From: Actinomyces marmotae
GTDB taxonomy: Bacteria; Actinomycetota; Actinomycetes; Actinomycetales; Actinomycetaceae
Assembly: GCF_013177295.1 (NCBI RefSeq)
Contig: NZ_CP053642.1
Coordinates: 682,001 to 746,000, forward strand
Length of the DNA stretch: 64,000 bases
Direction: 5' to 3'
Part shown: in pieces, positions 60,024 to 64,000 of the stretch
Numbering within the stretch: the stretch's first letter is position 1
Layout: every line of letters begins with the position of its first letter
Position numbers and translations under genes: made by a program
The notes under the pieces: model-generated
Told to the model about the DNA's origin: nothing
The model's input: only the letters and a program-made list of their open reading frames with translations
Databases searched by the model: none

Positions 60024-61373
60024 ATGTCCAACGCACAGCCCGCCGCGCGCAAGCGCCGCATGAGGGGCGGCATTCTCCTGTGGGTGATTGTCGCGATCCT
60101 CCTGGCCGTCATCCTCGGCTCCATCCGCGTGGGCGGCGACCCCATCATCCCGGCGCCCCTGGGCCGCGTCTTTGCCACCTTCTCGGCGATCTTCAGCCAG
60201 TTCCTGCAATTCGCGATCCCGCTGATCATCATCGGCCTGGTCACCCCCGCCATCGCCGACCTCGGGCACGGGGCCGGCAAGTGGCTGGGCGTTACCACCA
60301 CCGTCGCGTACGCCTCCACCCTCTTCGCGGGCTTCGTCACCTACGCGACCTGCGCGGCCCTGTTCCCCACGCTCCTGTCCGGCGTGACGCTCGGCAACGT
60401 TTCCGAGCCCGGGAGCGCCCTGGAGAGCTTCTTCACCCTTCAGATCGCCCCGCCGCTGGAGGTCCTGACCGCCCTCATCCTCAGCTTCGTTATGGGCATC
60501 GGCCTCTCGCTCGTGCCCCGCGGCGTGCTGCGCAAGGGATTCATCGATTTCCGCGCCATCATCACCCGCCTCATCGAGGCGATCATCATCCCCCTCCTGC
60601 CGCTGCACATCTTCGGCATCTTCCTCAACTTCGCCTACACGGGCGAGGCCTGGGCCGTCATGAAGACCCTCGTGCGCGTGGTCATCGTCGTGCTCGTCCT
60701 CGAGGTCGTCATCCTGGCGTGCCAGTACACCGCCGCCGGGGCCATCGGCCGCAAGAACCCGCTCAAGGCCATCCTCACGCTGCTGCCGGCCTACATGACG
60801 GCCCTGGGCACCTCGTCCTCCGCGGCGACCATCCCGGTCACGCTGCGCCAGACCAAGAAACTGGGCGTGTCCGACGCCGTCGCCTCCTTCGTCATCCCCC
60901 TGTGCGCCACGATCCACCTGGCCGGCTCGACGTCGAAGATCTTCGCCTTCGCCTTCGCCATTGCCTTCACCCAGGGCCTGACGATCAGCACCGCCCAGTG
61001 GATCGGCTTCATCTTCATGCTCGGTATCACTATGGTCGCGGCCCCCGGCGTCCCCGGCGGCGCGATCGCGGCGGCCTCAGGCCTCATCGCCTCCATGCTG
61101 GGCTTCAACGACGCCCAGGTCGGGCTCATGTTCGCCACCTACATCGCCATGGACTCCTTCGGCACCGCCACCAACGTCACCGGTGATGCCGCCATCGCCA
61201 TCGCCATCGACCGCTTCGCCGACGGCCGCCTCGGCCGCGAGGGGGACCCGGAGAACGCCCGAGAGCTCGCCTTCGACGGCATGGCTTACCTCGACAGCGT
61301 GAGCGTCGAGGGCGTGGTCAGCCCCGAGGACCTGGCCGCCTCCAGGGCCGCGGCGGGCCATCCCAGCGACTGA
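60024..61373 (+). CDS. Dicarboxylate/amino acid:cation symporter (DAACS)
   Basis: The 449-aa transporter of the glutamate transporter fold has the hairpin-1 serine motif TALGTSSSAATIPVTLRQTK, TIHLAGSTSKIFAFAFAIAF (TM7/HP region) and the late MDSFGTATNVTGDAAIAIAI motif with the substrate- and cation-binding Asp and Asn. It probably imports acidic amino acids or C4-dicarboxylates with Na+ or H+. ATG 60024 follows GGAAGG at 7-nt spacing; upstream in-frame codons are excluded. It converges on the ABC exporter genes. Confidence 0.93.
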   Translation: MSNAQPAARKRRMRGGILLWVIVAILLAVILGSIRVGGDPIIPAPLGRVFATFSAIFSQFLQFAIPLIIIGLVTPAIADLGHGAGKWLGVTTTVAYASTLFAGFVTYATCAALFPTLLSGVTLGNVSEPGSALESFFTLQIAPPLEVLTALILSFVMGIGLSLVPRGVLRKGFIDFRAIITRLIEAIIIPLLPLHIFGIFLNFAYTGEAWAVMKTLVRVVIVVLVLEVVILACQYTAAGAIGRKNPLKAILTLLPAYMTALGTSSSAATIPVTLRQTKKLGVSDAVASFVIPLCATIHLAGSTSKIFAFAFAIAFTQGLTISTAQWIGFIFMLGITMVAAPGVPGGAIAAASGLIASMLGFNDAQVGLMFATYIAMDSFGTATNVTGDAAIAIAIDRFADGRLGREGDPENARELAFDGMAYLDSVSVEGVVSPEDLAASRAAAGHPSD

Positions 61374-61399
61374 GGCCGAGCCGGGGCCGCGGCCCTCTC

Positions 61400-63262
61400 T
61401 CACCCCTCCCGGGCCACCAGCCTGGCCAGCGCCCCGCCCGCTGACATGAGCGCGGCGGGGGTGCCCTGCTCGACGACGCGGCCCCCATCGAGGACGGCCA
61501 CGTGGTCCGCCCCGCCCACCCACTGCAGGCGGTGCGTGATCTCCACGACTGTCGTGCCGGCCAGGCGCTCGCGCACGCGGGAGCGCACCCGGGCGTCGAG
61601 CGCCGGGTCCAGGTGCGAGGTGAACTCGTCCAGGACGATGACCCCGGGGCGGGCCAGCAGCGCCCGCGCCAGCGCTAGCCGCTGGCGTTGCCCGCCGGAC
61701 AGCGAGGCCCCGCGCTCGCCGATCATCGTGCCGTAACCGGACTCCAGGGCCTCGATGTCGTCATGGATTCCGGCGTCCTGGCAGGCCCGCCGCGCCTCCT
61801 CCTCGCTCGCGCCCGGCGCGGCCAGCCGCAGGTTGTCCAGGACGCTGGCCCGGAAGAGGTGCGCGCTCTGGCTGACCAGGGCCACCTCGCGACGCAGGCA
61901 GTCCCCCCTCAGTCCCCGGATGTCGACGCCGTCCAGGAGGATCCGGCCCGCCGCGGGGTCGTCGAAGCGTAGCGCCAGATGGCCCATGGTGGTCTTGCCC
62001 GAGCCGGAGACCCCCACGAGGCAGGTCCACCGGCCCGCCGCCGCGCGCACGGACACGTCATCGAGCGCGAGCTTCGGTGAGCCCGGGTAGGCGTAGGAGA
62101 CGCCCTCCCACACGAGCTCATGGGAGCCCGCCCGGGCCAGCTCCCCCTGCCCGTCCACGACCTCGATGGGGGAGTGAGCGGTGGCCCACACCCTCTCGGC
62201 CGCGGCGAAGGAGGCGTTGAGCGCGGCGGCGAGCTCCTCCACGCCCCGCGCGGTCTCGGCCAGGCGCACCACCGCCGCCACGCCGCCCGCCAGGGCGGCC
62301 GCGGAGAAGGCCCCCGCGCGCACGCCGTCGGCGCCCACGAGGATCATCGCGGCGGGGCCCGCGAGCGCGAGCAGCTGGGCGCCGCCCCGGCGCAGTGCCG
62401 TCCAGCGCCGCGCCGGGGCTCCGGCGGCCTGGATGGCGCGGTCGATCGCGCCCATCTCCTCGAGGCGCTCCTCCGCGCGCCCGTAGCCCACCACCTCGGC
62501 CATTCCCTGAATGGAGTCCGTGACGTGCTGAGTCAGCCCGGCCCGCTCCACCACTGCCCGGCGCGAGGAGGCCAGCGACGCCCGCCACCCGAGCGCGGGC
62601 ACGACCCCGATCGCCGCGACGAGGAAGGCCAGGGCGGTCAGGGCCACGGGCCAGGACGTCGTCGCCCCGACGACGCCCACCACGCTCAGGGGCACGACGA
62701 CGGCGCTGACGGCGGGGGCGAAGGTGTGGGCGAAGAACACCTCGATCCGGTCGACGTCCTTTGTGGCGCGCGCCAGCAGGTCCCCTGAGCGCGCCTCCAG
62801 CATGACCCTCGGGGCGCGGGGGATGAGCGCGGCGAAAATCTCCCCGCGCAGCAGCTCCAGGGCTTTGAAGGCCACGAAGTGCCCGAGGAACTGCTCGCCG
62901 TAGCGCAGCGCCGCCTTGAGCAGGGAGGCAAGCGCGAGCTGCCCCGCCAGGTCCCAGGGGATGCCGATGTGCGCCCCGGAGGCGGCCTGCGCGCCCGCGC
63001 GGACGACGGCGACCGCCCCGATTGCCATGATGGCGCAGCCCAGGAGGAGGTCGGCGATGCGGCACAGCGTCGAGCCCACCAGGGGCGCCAGGACCGGCCG
63101 CGTCACGCCCAGGAGCCAGCCGATGAGCGCGCGGCGGCTCGGCGGGGGGAGTGGGGAGGACAGGGCGGATGCCGACTCGTTGGCCCCACCCGGGCGGGTC
63201 CGCGCCATCCGGGCGTCCTGCGCCCCGGGGCCGCCTCGCTCGCGTCTTGCGCTGGTGCTCAT
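61400..63262 (-). CDS. ABC exporter subunit, CydC-like (membrane plus ATPase)
   Basis: The 620-aa half transporter has an N-terminal six-helix ABC exporter domain (about 45-350), then an ATPase with Walker A GVSGSGKTTMGHLALR, signature SLSGGQRQRLALARAL, Walker B VIVLDEFTSHLD and H-loop VEITHRLQ. It overlaps the upstream ABC gene by ATGA, so the two form a heterodimer like CydDC, the cysteine/glutathione or heme-linked exporter of cytochrome bd assembly. No cydAB is in the window, so the substrate is uncertain. Confidence 0.85.
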   Translation of the reverse strand: MSTSARRERGGPGAQDARMARTRPGGANESASALSSPLPPPSRRALIGWLLGVTRPVLAPLVGSTLCRIADLLLGCAIMAIGAVAVVRAGAQAASGAHIGIPWDLAGQLALASLLKAALRYGEQFLGHFVAFKALELLRGEIFAALIPRAPRVMLEARSGDLLARATKDVDRIEVFFAHTFAPAVSAVVVPLSVVGVVGATTSWPVALTALAFLVAAIGVVPALGWRASLASSRRAVVERAGLTQHVTDSIQGMAEVVGYGRAEERLEEMGAIDRAIQAAGAPARRWTALRRGGAQLLALAGPAAMILVGADGVRAGAFSAAALAGGVAAVVRLAETARGVEELAAALNASFAAAERVWATAHSPIEVVDGQGELARAGSHELVWEGVSYAYPGSPKLALDDVSVRAAAGRWTCLVGVSGSGKTTMGHLALRFDDPAAGRILLDGVDIRGLRGDCLRREVALVSQSAHLFRASVLDNLRLAAPGASEEEARRACQDAGIHDDIEALESGYGTMIGERGASLSGGQRQRLALARALLARPGVIVLDEFTSHLDPALDARVRSRVRERLAGTTVVEITHRLQWVGGADHVAVLDGGRVVEQGTPAALMSAGGALARLVAREG

Positions 63263-64000
63263 CGCCCGCCCCTTCCCGCCCCGTTGCCCGGGCGCGCGCC
63301 GGGCTCGGTGGCGATGAGGCGCCCGCCCTCGACGGTGATGACGCGATCAGCCCCGGTCAGCGCGCCGGCGCGGTGTGAGACCGTCATGACGGCGCGCCCG
63401 GCGGAGACCCGCTCGATCGCCTCGATGATCGCGGCCTCCCCGGCCAGGTCCACCTGGCTGGTCGGCTCGTCCAGGAGCAGGACGGGCCGGTCGGCGAGCA
63501 CCGCCCGCGCCAGGGAGACGCGCTGGGCCTGGCCCCCGGACAGGCCCAGGCCCCGCTCACCCACGAGGGTCTGGAGGCCCTGGGGCATCGCCCGCACCTC
63601 CTGGGCGAGATTGGCCGTGGCCAGCGCCTCCCACAGCTCATCTTCGCTGGCCAAGGGCGCCGCGAGCCGGAGGTTGGAGGCGATGGTGCCGGAGAAGAGC
63701 CAGGTGGACTGTGCCACCAGGGCGCTCGCGGCGCGGACCCGTTCCTGCTCGGCGGCGCCCGACCCCGGCGCCAGCGCCTCGCCGTTGACCTCCACGGCGC
63801 CGGCTGAGGGGAGGAGATCGCCCTTGAGCAGGGCCATGAGCGTGGACTTACCCGATCCGGAGGGGCCGACGACCGCCACGTGCTCGCCGGGCTCCACCTC
63901 GAGGTCAATGCCGTGGAGCACCTCGGCGCGCCCCCAGGTGGCGCTCGCCCCTCGCAGGCGGATCGCCCTGGAGGGCCCCACCTCCCCCGGGGCCTCGGAT
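63259..64000 (-). CDS. ABC exporter ATPase part, 5' truncated by window edge
   Basis: The frame is open to the right edge of the window; 246 residues are visible. They form a complete nucleotide-binding domain: Walker A VGPSGSGKSTLMALLKG, Q-loop LVAQSTWLF, signature GLSGGQAQRVSLARAV, Walker B VLLLDEPTSQVD and H-loop VSHR. The residues before ATWGRAEVLHGIDL probably continue into an upstream membrane domain, as in CydD. GTG 63981 is possible as a start but unlikely. It is translationally coupled to the downstream partner. Confidence 0.85.
   Translation of the reverse strand, partial: SEAPGEVGPSRAIRLRGASATWGRAEVLHGIDLEVEPGEHVAVVGPSGSGKSTLMALLKGDLLPSAGAVEVNGEALAPGSGAAEQERVRAASALVAQSTWLFSGTIASNLRLAAPLASEDELWEALATANLAQEVRAMPQGLQTLVGERGLGLSGGQAQRVSLARAVLADRPVLLLDEPTSQVDLAGEAAIIEAIERVSAGRAVMTVSHRAGALTGADRVITVEGGRLIATEPGARPGNGAGRGGR

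Overview
The window is about 72% GC, has no phage module or rRNA/tRNA gene, and carries actinobacterial marker genes: AdnAB helicase-nuclease, DUF3017 beside purH, DUF3107, DUF3117, a TatB-Mrp-DUF1003-MgtE-like block, a Tad pilus locus with TadE/G-like proteins and an LPXTG surface protein with SpaA-type domains. This fits a member of the Actinomycetaceae (Actinomyces or a relative). That placement is inferred from gene content and was not searched.

Layout. 1-4.6 kb: 3' part of a CobW-like gene, a repeat array, a ZTP riboswitch driving glyA-folD, and acylphosphatase. 4.6-10.1 kb: exonuclease III, a sortase-anchored surface protein and galactokinase. 10.2-13.9 kb: a 2H phosphoesterase, a YihY membrane protein, mannose-1-phosphate guanylyltransferase and a C39-like protein. 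14.0-18.0 kb: a Zn/Mn ABC importer operon with two different permeases, behind a promoter that contains a DtxR-like palindrome. 18-24.9 kb: phosphomannomutase, LOG protein, DUF3117, a repeat array, O-methyltransferase, TatB and Mrp. 25-28.5 kb: DUF1003 and MgtE-like proteins, a gutted IS481 transposase, and a lower-GC islet with a secreted protein and a small membrane protein. 28.8-37.5 kb: YflT-like stress protein, CDF metal exporter, glyoxalase-like protein, aminopeptidase P, the largest repeat array, an oxidoreductase, a PHP phosphoesterase and MarC. 37.6-49.3 kb: DEAD-box helicase, ferritin-like protein, DUF3107, adnA-adnB and an APH-fold protein. 49.5-54.5 kb: a compact Tad pilus operon of seven overlapping or closely spaced genes. 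54.5-64 kb: a fourth repeat array, CBU_0592-like protein, LysR regulator, prfB, a second ZTP riboswitch driving purH, DUF3017, a DAACS symporter and a CydDC-like ABC exporter pair that runs off the right edge.

Three layers of structure go beyond the genes. (1) Four intergenic arrays (1065-1543, 21051-21683, 33305-34570, 54524-54750) are built on one 19-bp period. They share an ordered architecture of GGTGC head units, one conserved hinge unit, and CTCGG/GTCGG arm units, with locus-specific homogenised arms; I count 15 hinge units, all in the same orientation. This is the best candidate for something undescribed. (2) A separate 22-bp repeat with the palindromic core GACCGGTC occurs at three gene ends and forms terminator-like hairpins at two of them. 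(3) Fifteen genes have a TANNNT -10 hexamer exactly 6-7 nt before the start codon, so they are probably transcribed as leaderless mRNAs; this fixes several start codons. Both ZTP riboswitches lie directly behind the same kind of -10 box, which ties one-carbon metabolism (glyA, folD) and the ZMP-consuming step (purH) to one signal.
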